Shown: positions 1-6,921 of the stretch, piece after piece
Position numbering within the stretch: the first letter of the stretch is position 1
Layout of the letters: each line of letters opens with the position of its first letter
NCBI GenBank assembly: GCA_947178145.1
Contig: CAMWXE010000038.1
Span: forward strand, 1 to 49,759
Source: an uncultured Lachnospiraceae bacterium
Lineage (GTDB): Bacteria > Bacillota > Clostridia > Lachnospirales > Lachnospiraceae
Reading direction: 5' to 3'
DNA: 49,759 bases
Program-made: the position numbers and the translations under genes
Notes under the pieces: generated by a model
Seen by the model: the letters and a program-made list of their open reading frames with translations, nothing else
Database searches by the model: none
What the model was told of the DNA's origin: nothing

Positions 1-1
1 T

Positions 2-304
2 GGGATTTTCAATGTGACATTTGAGCCGGGATGCCGCAACAACTGGCATATCCACCATGCGGATAAAGGCGGCGGGCAGATTCTGGTCTGTGTTGCAGGG
101 CGTGGGTATTACCAGGAAGAAGGAAAAGAGGCGCAGGAACTCCGCCCCGGAGATGTTGTCAATATCCCGGTCGGTGTAAAGCACTGGCACGGCGCGGCAA
201 AAGACAGCTGGTTTTCGCATCTGGCGGTTGAAGTTCCTGGTGAGAACAGTTCCAATGAATGGCTGGAAGCGGTAGATGATGGGACATATAACAGTCTGAT
301 GTAA
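2..304 (+). CDS. Cupin-domain protein, 5' end outside window
   Basis: C-terminal part of a small cupin protein; the frame is open to the left edge, so the true start lies upstream. The visible part carries a cupin 1 metal-binding motif (HIHHADKGGGQ, with Q-I-L following) and the second cupin box with PGDVVNIPVGVKHWHGA. Proteins with this pattern are often annotated as cupins next to carboxymuconolactone-decarboxylase domains, with a metal held by the His residues in a small beta barrel. Substrate cannot be told. A GTG at position 14 could be read as a start, but the residues before it (GIFN) continue the family pattern, so I prefer a truncated gene. A hairpin terminator follows it. Confidence 0.85.
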   Translation, partial: GIFNVTFEPGCRNNWHIHHADKGGGQILVCVAGRGYYQEEGKEAQELRPGDVVNIPVGVKHWHGAAKDSWFSHLAVEVPGENSSNEWLEAVDDGTYNSLM

Positions 305-376
305 AGTCCGGATCAGCGTTATTGGTATGTGAAAAAGCAGAATGTTCACCAGAGGTTCATTTAAGCACTTAACAAT

Positions 377-410
377 GTTTGAAAGCCTTACTTTGCGAGG
401 GCTTTCAAAC
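377..410 (+). terminator. Hairpin terminator after cupin gene
   Basis: The arms GTTTGAAAGCC (377-387) and GGCTTTCAAAC (400-410) pair perfectly around a 12-nt loop, about 70 bp after the cupin stop. The downstream run is A-rich on this strand, and the reverse strand would give T residues, so it may also serve the convergent kinase gene at 473-985. Confidence 0.7.
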
Positions 411-472
411 ATAAAATGGACGTAGGAGATATTCTGTATGTTTATCATATAAAACGGCATTTACTGCACCGG

Positions 473-985
473 CTAATAAAATAATTCTCTGATAATCTTT
501 TCCGCGCACTCGTCTGGGCGATCGATGCTCGTATCAACCCTGGTACGATACTGAATGTTTTCAGCCATCAGTGCATACTGTTCCTGCGATTGTGTTTCAT
601 ATCTGTCTCCGCGGGCAATATTGCGCTGTCTGCAGAGATCCAACGGGCAATATACTTCTACGATATCAAGCGGATTATTTCTTAAAATTTCTAATAACTG
701 ATGATAATGAGGCCGGAGTTCTTCCCTCTCAACCAGTATCCCGTCAATCAGCACATTTTTCCCCATATCGGAGTATAGTTTTGCCGTGTGATACATCATA
801 ATGATTACTTCGCTAAGATATTTCCAGTAATTTTTGCGAAGATAGTTCTCACCAACCATTTCCTGAAATAAGTCGTTGGCGACAACATAAAAAAAGATAT
901 CCTCCCGGTTTTGAAGTGACGCAGCAATAGACGTTTTCCCTGCACTGGTAACACCGTTCAAAAAAATGATTCTTCCCTTTTCCAT
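473..985 (-). CDS. Chloramphenicol phosphotransferase-like P-loop kinase
   Basis: A 170-residue P-loop protein of the CPT-like family. It starts with a short lead into a beta strand and Walker A motif GVTSAGKT (residues 11-18), then VLIDG in the Walker B region and a C-terminal RGDRYETQ segment that fits the lid. The family phosphorylates small molecules; the founder modifies chloramphenicol, but many relatives have unknown substrates, so resistance should not be assumed. I chose the ATG at 985 because AAAAAAGGA lies about 12 nt before it; an ATG at 997 directly abuts that site. It is a single gene, convergent with the cupin gene and immediately downstream of a palindromic repeat element. Confidence 0.75.
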   Translation of the reverse strand: MEKGRIIFLNGVTSAGKTSIAASLQNREDIFFYVVANDLFQEMVGENYLRKNYWKYLSEVIIMMYHTAKLYSDMGKNVLIDGILVEREELRPHYHQLLEILRNNPLDIVEVYCPLDLCRQRNIARGDRYETQSQEQYALMAENIQYRTRVDTSIDRPDECAEKIIRELFY

Positions 986-1011
986 ATTCCATACCATTCC
1001 TTTTTTCTTTT

Positions 1012-1171
1012 AGGAGCTGTAGAAAAATAGGTGATGCAGATTGCGCAGGATATTTCTTCGAGAGTGCAGTACAAAAAACGCAGGCGTAGTGGGCTACGGC
1101 GAGGCTTTTTGTGCTGTGCTATCGGAGAAATAGACAAGTCAAGATGCGTCAGTTATTTTCCTACAGTTCCT
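1012..1171. mobile_element. MITE-like palindromic repeat, family A copy 1
   Basis: About 160 bp, bounded by imperfect terminal inverted repeats (AGGAGCTGTAGAAAAATA at the left; the complement of ATTTTCCTACAGTTCCT at the right). The centre contains CGTAG...CTACG and ACAAAAA...TTTTTGTG pairings, so the whole element can fold into one long hairpin. It is almost identical, over its whole length, to the inverted copy at 11679-11838. It encodes no protein, as expected of a non-autonomous element. A TA target duplication is possible but ambiguous. It separates the kinase gene from the CD3324-like gene. Confidence 0.8.
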
Positions 1172-1262
1172 TAGTATATCATGGACACAGTTGCCTGTCA
1201 TTCTCATATGATAATCGAAAAAAACAAGAGAAATCCGCAGCATGAATTTCTCTTGTTCCATA

Positions 1263-1526
1263 TTAGTTCTTTTTCATTTCGCCGATAATCCGATAGATAC
1301 TCTTATCTGAGAGATAGTATTCTGCAGCCAGTTTGGAAACCTGTTCACCCTGCAAAAACAGTTCGTAGATCTCCTGATTTCTTTGGTATAACTCAAGTTT
1401 GTAGCTGCTGCAAGGACTATTTGTCTCGGGTATTTTGGGTATATACAGATTTACACCGTTTACATATTTTTGAATTTCTTCCACCATCTCTTCTGGCAAC
1501 ACGGATGCTGCATTGATATAGCTCAT
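1263..1526 (-). CDS. CD3324 family small HTH-like protein
   Basis: An 87-residue protein starting MSYINAASVLPEE, the typical opening of the CD3324 family found across Clostridia. The C-terminal half (about residues 50-85) looks like a homeodomain-like/helix-turn-helix fold, with a KLAAEYYLSDKSIYRI segment, so DNA binding is likely by family analogy; targets are unknown. The ATG at 1526 is chosen because AAAGGAG sits 5 nt upstream; an upstream TTG in the same frame would swallow this ribosome site. It is monocistronic, with a long intergenic region upstream that contains repeats. Confidence 0.8.
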   Translation of the reverse strand: MSYINAASVLPEEMVEEIQKYVNGVNLYIPKIPETNSPCSSYKLELYQRNQEIYELFLQGEQVSKLAAEYYLSDKSIYRIIGEMKKN

Positions 1527-1725
1527 ATATTCTCCTTTCAATCGTAAACACTGATTAAAACTGATTAAAAAGAGAAGCGCTATACTGACAAAAGGTTAAA
1601 GGCAGACACCTCGCATAAAAGTAACCATATTGTGATACACTCCTTTCATTAAGTTATCTTTTTTTATTTTATCAAAAATGTACTGCTGCGTCTACTGCTT
1701 ATTTCAATGTGACCTGCCAAAGTTT
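1527..1725. other. AT-rich intergenic leader with short direct repeats
   Basis: First part of a 648-bp gene-free stretch. ACTGATTAAAA occurs twice in direct succession (around 1550-1570), just upstream of the CD3324-like gene, and could belong to its promoter or operator. No coding signal was seen. Confidence 0.4.
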
Positions 1726-1858
1726 ACACCTACGCCAAAGTAGCGGGAATCATGCGCCAAAGTGCTAAAAGCTTTAGCTTTTTCCTTTAAGCATTTTGTG
1801 TGCAAAATCTGTTATAATTCACACCTCAATAACCTATAAGCTGACGAAAACTGGCGTC
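1726..1858 (-). repeat. Structured repeat, family B copy 1
   Basis: Read on the minus strand, this stretch matches the unit at 49546-49663: a CGCCAGTTTT start, CAGCTTATA, TTATTGAGGTGTGAATTATAA, TTTTGCACACAAAATGC, a hairpin, then TTTGGCGCA, TTCCCGCTACTTTGGCGTA. The hairpin arms on the plus strand are AAAGTGCT (1759-1766) and AGCATTTT (1790-1797), with an inner AAAGCTTTAGCTTTTT. Flanks are highly conserved between copies while the stem varies, which suggests a selected or mobilised structure. No coding potential. Confidence 0.75.
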
Positions 1859-1865
1859 ATCATTA

Positions 1866-1920
1866 CTCTGTGAAATATCTAGGCTGTTTCACTGTTCTGT
1901 AGATAGAATTCTTGATTCAG
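1866..1920 (+). repeat. Direct repeat C, left copy
   Basis: This 55-bp stretch (CTCTGTGAAATATC...AGAATTCTTG) is about three-quarters identical to 2688-2740. The two copies bracket the coiled-coil gene at 2175-2669, as a duplication or insertion scar would. Confidence 0.6.
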
Positions 1921-2174
1921 GGCATTACCTGTCCAATGAAAGTATCGGCATCATAATCCATGAAATTAAAAAATTTAACCGTACGTGACATGGAAGAAAC
2001 CGTATATGACATTTCTATCCTGCAAAACTCCTCTGTTGCCGAATATTATTTTATAAGTTGCAAAATAATGGTTCTTTTCGATATTATAATAGATACATCT
2101 TGAAAGCAGCCGCAAAGTTTCTTGCGCTGACAATATTGGAGAGGATGCTGCAAAACGTAAAAAGGAGGTTTTAT

Positions 2175-2669
2175 ATGAAAGCTGGAAGTATGGAAGGATT
2201 GATTGGGGCAAGTCTAAATATGAAGCTGACGCGCACTCCCATGCGGGTATTTAAGGAGGCAGAGCGCAAGGGAGACACCGAAGTGATGAAGCGCGCTATG
2301 GGGTATGTCACAGAATTTCAGGAGAAAGCGCATGAGTGCAGTGACAGGGCGCAGGAAGAACTTGCAAAAGAGCTGAAGGAAGAGCGCAAAGAGCAGGAAA
2401 TCAGGCGTGAGCAGGCGCAGGAGCGCAAGGAAGAAACAAAGAAATATGTGGAAAAGATACAGGAAAACAACAAGGCGGATACTCCGAAAACAGACAGCGT
2501 AGAAATCAGTGAAGAGGGGAAGATCGTGCTGAAAAGCGATTTCCAGACAGAAGACACTGCCCCCAAAGCGGAAAAAACAGATGTAAAAATGTATACGGAC
2601 GAAGGAAAAGCAAAAGCGCTGGATTCTGTAAAGGAAGATGTGAGTCAAAAGATTGATATAACTGTTTAA
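2175..2669 (+). CDS. Coiled-coil hypothetical protein
   Basis: A 164-residue, very charged protein that I do not recognise as a named family. Residues about 40-110 are rich in E, K, R and Q (ERKEQEIRREQAQERKEE) and should form a long coiled coil; the tail (about 110-164) is polar and probably disordered, with SVEISEEGKIVLKSDF. No signal peptide or membrane segment is visible. The ATG at 2175 follows an ideal AAAGGAGG at 2161-2168; the open frame extends farther upstream but without such a site. The gene stands alone and is flanked by the imperfect 55-bp direct repeats. A structural or surface-assembly role is only a guess. Confidence 0.65.
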   Translation: MKAGSMEGLIGASLNMKLTRTPMRVFKEAERKGDTEVMKRAMGYVTEFQEKAHECSDRAQEELAKELKEERKEQEIRREQAQERKEETKKYVEKIQENNKADTPKTDSVEISEEGKIVLKSDFQTEDTAPKAEKTDVKMYTDEGKAKALDSVKEDVSQKIDITV

Positions 2670-2687
2670 GCTTTGGCGATACCGCTG

Positions 2688-2740
2688 CTCTGTAAAATAT
2701 CCAGACTGTTTTCTTGCTCCGCAGACAGAATTCTTGTTGA
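2688..2740 (+). repeat. Direct repeat C, right copy
   Basis: Imperfect copy of 1866-1920 (CTCTGTAAAATATC...AGAATTCTTG), just after the stop codon of the coiled-coil gene. It could be part of a duplicated downstream region rather than a mobile element end. Confidence 0.6.
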
Positions 2741-2890
2741 AAAAGAAGAAAGATACGATATAATGATATTGTAGAGATGGAGAATAGGTACGGTGGTTGA
2801 ATGTATCTAAGATCCTAAGGAACTAGTTTGAAGGCATTGCGGAGAGGCGTAATGCAGCGGAGCGCAGGATTCAAAAAAGGGGATAGGGGA

Positions 2891-3427
2891 ATGAGCAGGA
2901 TTCAATTAATTGAGCCGACAATGGAGTACGCAGAAGACATCTGGCAATTCCGGCAGGAAGTGATGGATTCGAACGATAAGGACAAGTTTGCCGGGTGCGG
3001 AAATTTAGAACAGTGTTCCTCTGCCAGGGAATGGATTGATACGATGCGCCTGTATAAGAACACGGAAACGTGTCCACAGGACAAAGTTCCTTCCAGCATT
3101 TTTATTGCAGTGCGGGAAAGGGACAACCGGATTGTCGGAATAATTGATTTGCGCCATCATATCAATCATCCTATTTTGGGGACATGGGGCGGGCATATGG
3201 GATATTATGTTCGCCCGTCGGAGCGGAAGAAGGGCTATGCCAGGGAAATGGTCAGGCAGAATTTGCAGCACTGCAGAGCCTTGCATATCAATAAAGTTCT
3301 GATTACCTGCGATGAGGACAATTTTGCCAGTGAAAAAACGATTCTCGCAAACGGCGGTATCTTTGAGAAATGTATAGAAGTGGATGGAGATCTTATTAAG
3401 AGATACTGGATAACCCTGTCAGTATAG
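2891..3427 (+). CDS. GNAT family N-acetyltransferase
   Basis: A 178-residue GNAT acetyltransferase that would transfer acetyl from acetyl-CoA to an unknown amine. The acceptor-proximal strand VGIIDLRHHI, the conserved GYYVRPSERKKGYA segment (beta-4 and the acetyl-CoA-binding R/Q-x-x-G-x-A loop), and the late ANGGIFEK motif are all present. The ATG at 2891 is chosen over farther in-frame starts because the sequence begins MSRIQLIEPT, the normal family start, and GGATAGGGGA precedes it. No clear operon partner. Confidence 0.85.
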   Translation: MSRIQLIEPTMEYAEDIWQFRQEVMDSNDKDKFAGCGNLEQCSSAREWIDTMRLYKNTETCPQDKVPSSIFIAVRERDNRIVGIIDLRHHINHPILGTWGGHMGYYVRPSERKKGYAREMVRQNLQHCRALHINKVLITCDEDNFASEKTILANGGIFEKCIEVDGDLIKRYWITLSV

Positions 3428-3473
3428 CAGAGGGGGCTGGATTGCCCGGGCTACGATTCGGGGAAAATTTTTA

Positions 3474-3958
3474 ATGCTTAATTATTTTGTGATTATCACG
3501 AGGGAAGATCTGCCGAATCTTCCCTATTCTGTGGAGGAAATTTACGGGATACACACGGCGGGAAAGTATCATGACATGAAAAAGGTATATAATGCGTTTT
3601 ATCGTTTATATAGTGTGGAGGAATTATCAGGAAAAATAAGTCCCAATGAAATTATTGTCGAAGATTCTAACTCGGGATATGAATTTTTTGACTATGTCTG
3701 TAAAGAGAAAGGAATTTTGTGCGGGAATGCAGGTGGAAAGTCCAAAATAATAGATGTCTTACGTACATCGAAGGGAGAAAGTGTACTCGCTGTCAGGAAT
3801 TTTTTAGCTGGGAGCGCTTTTTCACAAGTGTGTTGGTGCAGTACACAAAGAATACCTATTTATACTATACAAAACATAGGTTGAATAAGGCATACTTTCA
3901 CGAAAAATCTAAACGGGCGATACTAGAAATAATGGAAAGGGTAGTAGAGTTATCATGA
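3474..3958 (+). pseudogene. Decayed conserved hypothetical gene with internal deletion
   Basis: Two pieces of one protein lie in different frames. The first (from ATG 3474) reads MLNYFVIITREDLPNLPYS and continues to about residue 100 (SKIIDVLR). The second, one frame over, starts near 3795 and contains FFSWERFFTSVLVQYTKN and YTKHRLNKAYFHEKSK to the stop at 3958. From memory of clostridial relatives, a stretch of tens of residues is missing between them, so I read this as internal deletion plus frame change at about 3785-3800. Function of the intact family is unknown to me. Its end overlaps the CobW gene by 4 bp, so readthrough into that operon is likely. Confidence 0.65.
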
Positions 3959-4911
3959 TTAAAGTAGACCTGGTCACTGGTTTTCTCGGTGCTGGAAAGA
4001 CGACCTTTATCGAAAAGTACGCAAAGTATCTGATGGAAGCGGGGCAGAAGATTGCTATACTGGAAAATGATTTCGGCGCAGTCAATGTGGATATGCTGCT
4101 GCTGCAGGATATCGCGGGCCAAAACTGTGAGCTGGAGATGATTGCGGGAGGCTGTGACAAGGACTGTCACTACAGGCGCATGAAGACAAAGCTGATTTCC
4201 ATGGGAATGCGCGGGTTTGACCGCATTTTGGTGGAACCGTCCGGAATCTTTGATGTGGACGAATTTTTTGATATTCTGCACGATGAGCCGCTTGACCGGT
4301 GGTATGAGATTGGAAATGTGATGGCGGTTGTGAATGCGGGGCAGGAAGAAGATTTGTCCGGGGAATCCAGGTATCTGCTGGTCTCGCAGATTGCAAATGC
4401 AGGGAAAATTGTTCTGAGCAAAACACAGGAAACACCGCCCGATAAGATTGCAAAGACCATCCGATATCTGAACCAGACAATGGAGCAGTTTCACTGTAAG
4501 CGCAGGTTTCAGGAAGTTACTGCAAATACCGATGTTTTGTGCAAGGACTGGGCCAAGCTGACTGCACAGGATTTTGAGGAACTGCTGCATTGCGGGTATG
4601 TGTCAGAGAGTTATGAGAAACTCTGGTTTGAGCAGAAGGAGGCGTTTGACTCCCTGTACTTCATGAATCTGCGCATGCGTGAAGAGGCACTCTGCAAGGC
4701 TGCGGAAAGTATCATGAAAGACACAGCGTGCGGACGGATTTTCCGAATCAAGGGATTTATGCCGACGAACGGAAATCAGTGGGTGGAGCTCAATGCCACG
4801 CAGGAAAATATTGTCGTCAGGCCAATCCGGACAGGGCAGGAGGTTCTGATTGTAATTGGGGAGCATTTGAATGAAGCGGCCATTCGGACTTATTGGGAGA
4901 GGGAACGTTAG
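3955..4911 (+). CDS. CobW/G3E family GTPase (COG0523)
   Basis: A 318-residue P-loop GTPase of the G3E family, which act as metal-insertion chaperones (Zn, Co, Ni) or related maturation factors. Walker A GFLGAGKTT is at residues 9-17; ILVEPSG and LSKTQE fit the Walker B and guanine-specificity regions. The usual GCxCC metal motif of COG0523 is changed to G-G-C67-D-K-D-C71, keeping two cysteines spaced by three. The C-terminal part contains the CobW-C-like RIFRIKGFMPTNGNQW. It follows the decayed gene with 4-bp overlap and is followed within 2 nt by the response-regulator gene, so it may share its transcript. Metal and client are unknown. Confidence 0.85.
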   Translation: MIKVDLVTGFLGAGKTTFIEKYAKYLMEAGQKIAILENDFGAVNVDMLLLQDIAGQNCELEMIAGGCDKDCHYRRMKTKLISMGMRGFDRILVEPSGIFDVDEFFDILHDEPLDRWYEIGNVMAVVNAGQEEDLSGESRYLLVSQIANAGKIVLSKTQETPPDKIAKTIRYLNQTMEQFHCKRRFQEVTANTDVLCKDWAKLTAQDFEELLHCGYVSESYEKLWFEQKEAFDSLYFMNLRMREEALCKAAESIMKDTACGRIFRIKGFMPTNGNQWVELNATQENIVVRPIRTGQEVLIVIGEHLNEAAIRTYWERER

Positions 4912-4913
4912 CG

Positions 4914-5585
4914 ATGTACAGAATTTTTATTGTGGAAGATGATGAAATGATAGCGGGCAGTTTGAAACGCCATCTGGAAAGCTGGGATTACGAGGTGGTC
5001 TGCGCAAGTGATTTTTCCAATGTTCTGTCGGAGTATGTCAGCGCTTCGCCACAGCTGGTGCTGATGGATATCAAACTGCCGTTTTACAATGGTTATCACT
5101 GGTGCAGTGAGATTCGAAAGATCTCCAAGGTGCCGATTATCTTTCTGTCCTCGGCGGCTGACAATATGAATATTGTCATGGCGGTGAATATGGGCGGGGA
5201 TGACTTCATCGCAAAGCCGTTTGACTTGGATGTGCTGACGGTGAAGATACAGGCGATGCTGCGCAGGAGCTATGACTTTGTGAGCCAGAGCACAGTCCTG
5301 GAGCACAAGGGCGCGATGCTGAATCTGACGGAGGCGACACTGATATACGGCTATGAAAAGATGGAGCTTACCAAGAACGAGCTGCGCATTCTGCAGGTGC
5401 TTATGGAGAACAAGGAGAAGGTTGTGCCGCGGGACACACTGATGACAAGGCTATGGGAGAGTGACAGCTATGTGGACGAGAACACACTGTCGGTGAATGT
5501 GAACCGTCTGCGCAAGAAGCTGGAGAGCGTAGGACTTGCGGATTTTATACAGACCAAGAAGGGCATCGGGTACAGAATGGGATGA
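4914..5585 (+). CDS. OmpR-family response regulator, Bce-like
   Basis: A 223-residue response regulator. The receiver has E9/D10-type acidic residues (VEDDEM), phospho-acceptor D52 in LVLMDIKLP, and the switch region FIAKPF; the winged-helix DNA-binding domain occupies about residues 125-223 and ends GIGYRMG. It most resembles regulators paired with intramembrane-sensing kinases. The ATG at 4914 lies 2 nt after the CobW stop, and its stop overlaps the kinase ATG by 4 bp, implying translational coupling. No Bce-type ABC transporter follows, so its target must be elsewhere. Confidence 0.92.
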   Translation: MYRIFIVEDDEMIAGSLKRHLESWDYEVVCASDFSNVLSEYVSASPQLVLMDIKLPFYNGYHWCSEIRKISKVPIIFLSSAADNMNIVMAVNMGGDDFIAKPFDLDVLTVKIQAMLRRSYDFVSQSTVLEHKGAMLNLTEATLIYGYEKMELTKNELRILQVLMENKEKVVPRDTLMTRLWESDSYVDENTLSVNVNRLRKKLESVGLADFIQTKKGIGYRMG

Positions 5586-6757
5586 AAAATTTTGTGGCAT
5601 ATATTCAGGAAAAAATAAGGTGGCTTGCGGTAATCCTGTTTATTGCGCTGGTGATGACGGTGACAATGCTTTTGAACAGCATTCCGTTATGGGAAATAGG
5701 CTATGGGATGCTGCTGTGCGGCTTTGTCACAGCCGCAGCGATACTGACCGGGTATGGCAGGCATATGGAAAGCTTCCGCCAGCTGGAACAGATGCGGGGA
5801 AATATCGTGGCAGCGCCAGATGATATGAAAACGCCGGAATACATGTATGAAAGACAGTATCAGGACTGTATTCGTGCGATTGCACAGGAAAAGAACAGGC
5901 TGCAGAGGGAAATGATGGACCGGCAGCAGGATTTGTCAGAATATTATTCGATGTGGGTGCATCAGATCAAGACGCCGATTGCCGCGCTGAAGCTTCTGAT
6001 TGACGAGGAGATGCGTGCATGTCTTGACGAGGAAATGGATGTGTATCCTGATGGGGAAATGGATGCGTGTTCTGATGAGGGGAAGAGTGCATGTTCTGAC
6101 GAGGACAGCATGGGAGAAAGTGACACGCGTGTCATAAATGTGCGGCAGAAGCAGAATGAGCTTTTCCGGATTGAGCAGTATGTGGACATGGCGCTGCAGT
6201 ACACACGCCTTGGCGCACAGACAAATGATTTTGTGATTGAGAGTGTACTGATTGACGATGCGGTCAGGCCGTCGATTCACAAATATGCGAAACAGTTTAT
6301 CCATAAACAGCTTCGTCTGACCTATGTGCCGCAGGGCATCAAGGCAGTCACGGATAAGAAATGGCTGGGATTTGTGATTGACCAGCTTTTGTCCAATGCT
6401 GTCAAATACACAAAACTGGGCGGGGTCACGATACAGGTCTTACATACCGCACAGCCAGAGGATGACGGTCGTGGTTTGGAGACCGCAGGAGTGCAAAAGC
6501 GCTGGTTTGGGGAGGCGCCAAACGCGGAAGAAAGCGTTCGCATTATAATAGAAGATACTGGCATCGGAATCAGTGCGGACGATCTGCCGCGTGTCTGTGA
6601 AAAGGGCTACACCGGCTGCAATGGTCATGCCGACCAGTATTCAACCGGAATAGGACTCTATCTGTGCAAAGCGATTCTTGACAAGCTTGGGCATGCGTTT
6701 GTCATTACTTCCGAGAAAGGGAAGGGAACAAGGGCGGAGATTGTGATTCATCATTGA
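5582..6757 (+). CDS. Intramembrane-sensing histidine kinase with repeat insertion
   Basis: A 391-residue kinase. Two membrane helices lie close together (about residues 12-32 and 38-56) with almost no outside loop, as in BceS-type kinases that sense through a partner transporter. The phospho-acceptor is His127 in WVHQIKTPIAAL; the ATPase part has N-box DQLLSNAVKYTK, G1 EDTGIGIS and G2 STGIGLYL. Between the two helices of the dimerisation domain lies an acidic insertion (about residues 142-175) made of four 8-residue repeats, absent from typical relatives. It is coupled to the regulator by an ATGA overlap. A hairpin-rich repeat follows the stop. Confidence 0.9.
   Translation: MKNFVAYIQEKIRWLAVILFIALVMTVTMLLNSIPLWEIGYGMLLCGFVTAAAILTGYGRHMESFRQLEQMRGNIVAAPDDMKTPEYMYERQYQDCIRAIAQEKNRLQREMMDRQQDLSEYYSMWVHQIKTPIAALKLLIDEEMRACLDEEMDVYPDGEMDACSDEGKSACSDEDSMGESDTRVINVRQKQNELFRIEQYVDMALQYTRLGAQTNDFVIESVLIDDAVRPSIHKYAKQFIHKQLRLTYVPQGIKAVTDKKWLGFVIDQLLSNAVKYTKLGGVTIQVLHTAQPEDDGRGLETAGVQKRWFGEAPNAEESVRIIIEDTGIGISADDLPRVCEKGYTGCNGHADQYSTGIGLYLCKAILDKLGHAFVITSEKGKGTRAEIVIHH
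6005..6100 (+). repeat. Four 24-bp tandem repeats inside kinase gene
   Basis: Units at 6005-6028, 6029-6052, 6053-6076 and 6077-6100 each encode eight residues: EEMRACLD, EEMDVYPD, GEMDACSD, EGKSACSD. Length is a multiple of three, so changes in copy number keep the frame. They sit just after the phospho-acceptor helix. Confidence 0.9.
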
Positions 6758-6767
6758 TTGCTTGTGG

Positions 6768-6917
6768 TACAAAAAACGTAGGCGCAGGAGGCAAAGGCAT
6801 AAAGGGAAATGCCTTTCGACGAGGCTTTTTGCCAATTGCATATGCCCTTGCATATGCAATTGGCAATCGGAGAAATCGCTCAGTTAAGATGCGTCAGTTA
6901 TTTTCCTGCAGATCCTT
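6768..6917. mobile_element. Degenerate family A repeat with nested hairpins
   Basis: The left terminal repeat is missing, but ACAAAAAACG(T)AGGCG, CGACGAGGCTTTTTG, ATCGGAGAAAT, AAGATGCGTCAGTTATTTTCCT and a variant right end match copies at 1012 and 11679. Its centre is replaced by two extra hairpins: AAAGGCAT...ATGCCTTT, and a perfect one at 6831-6864. It lies between two convergent genes and may act as their terminator. Confidence 0.65.
6831..6864. terminator. Perfect 15-bp hairpin between convergent genes
   Basis: GCCAATTGCATATGC (6831-6845) and its exact complement (6850-6864) are separated only by CCTT. TTTTT precedes the left arm, so on the minus strand the stem is followed by AAAAA rather than U, and on the plus strand by AATCGG; it is thus a strong stem but not a classical intrinsic terminator. 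Confidence 0.5.
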
Positions 6918-6921
6918 ATGA

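Noticed and set aside
473..985. Proven chloramphenicol resistance
   Set aside because: Only general CPT-like fold and P-loop are seen; substrate-specific residues cannot be judged here.
1012..1171. Small RNA gene in the family A hairpin
   Set aside because: The fold is explained by the two-ended palindromic layout shared with other copies; no promoter or terminator seen to support a defined transcript.
2214..2648. Minus-strand frame rich in Phe/Leu opposite the coiled-coil gene
   Set aside because: It is the complement of a Glu/Lys-rich coding sequence, which gives Phe/Leu codons by composition; no ribosome site.
3898..4590. Long open frame on the minus strand within the CobW gene
   Set aside because: It lies wholly opposite a well-supported GTPase gene, has no ribosome site and no family resemblance.
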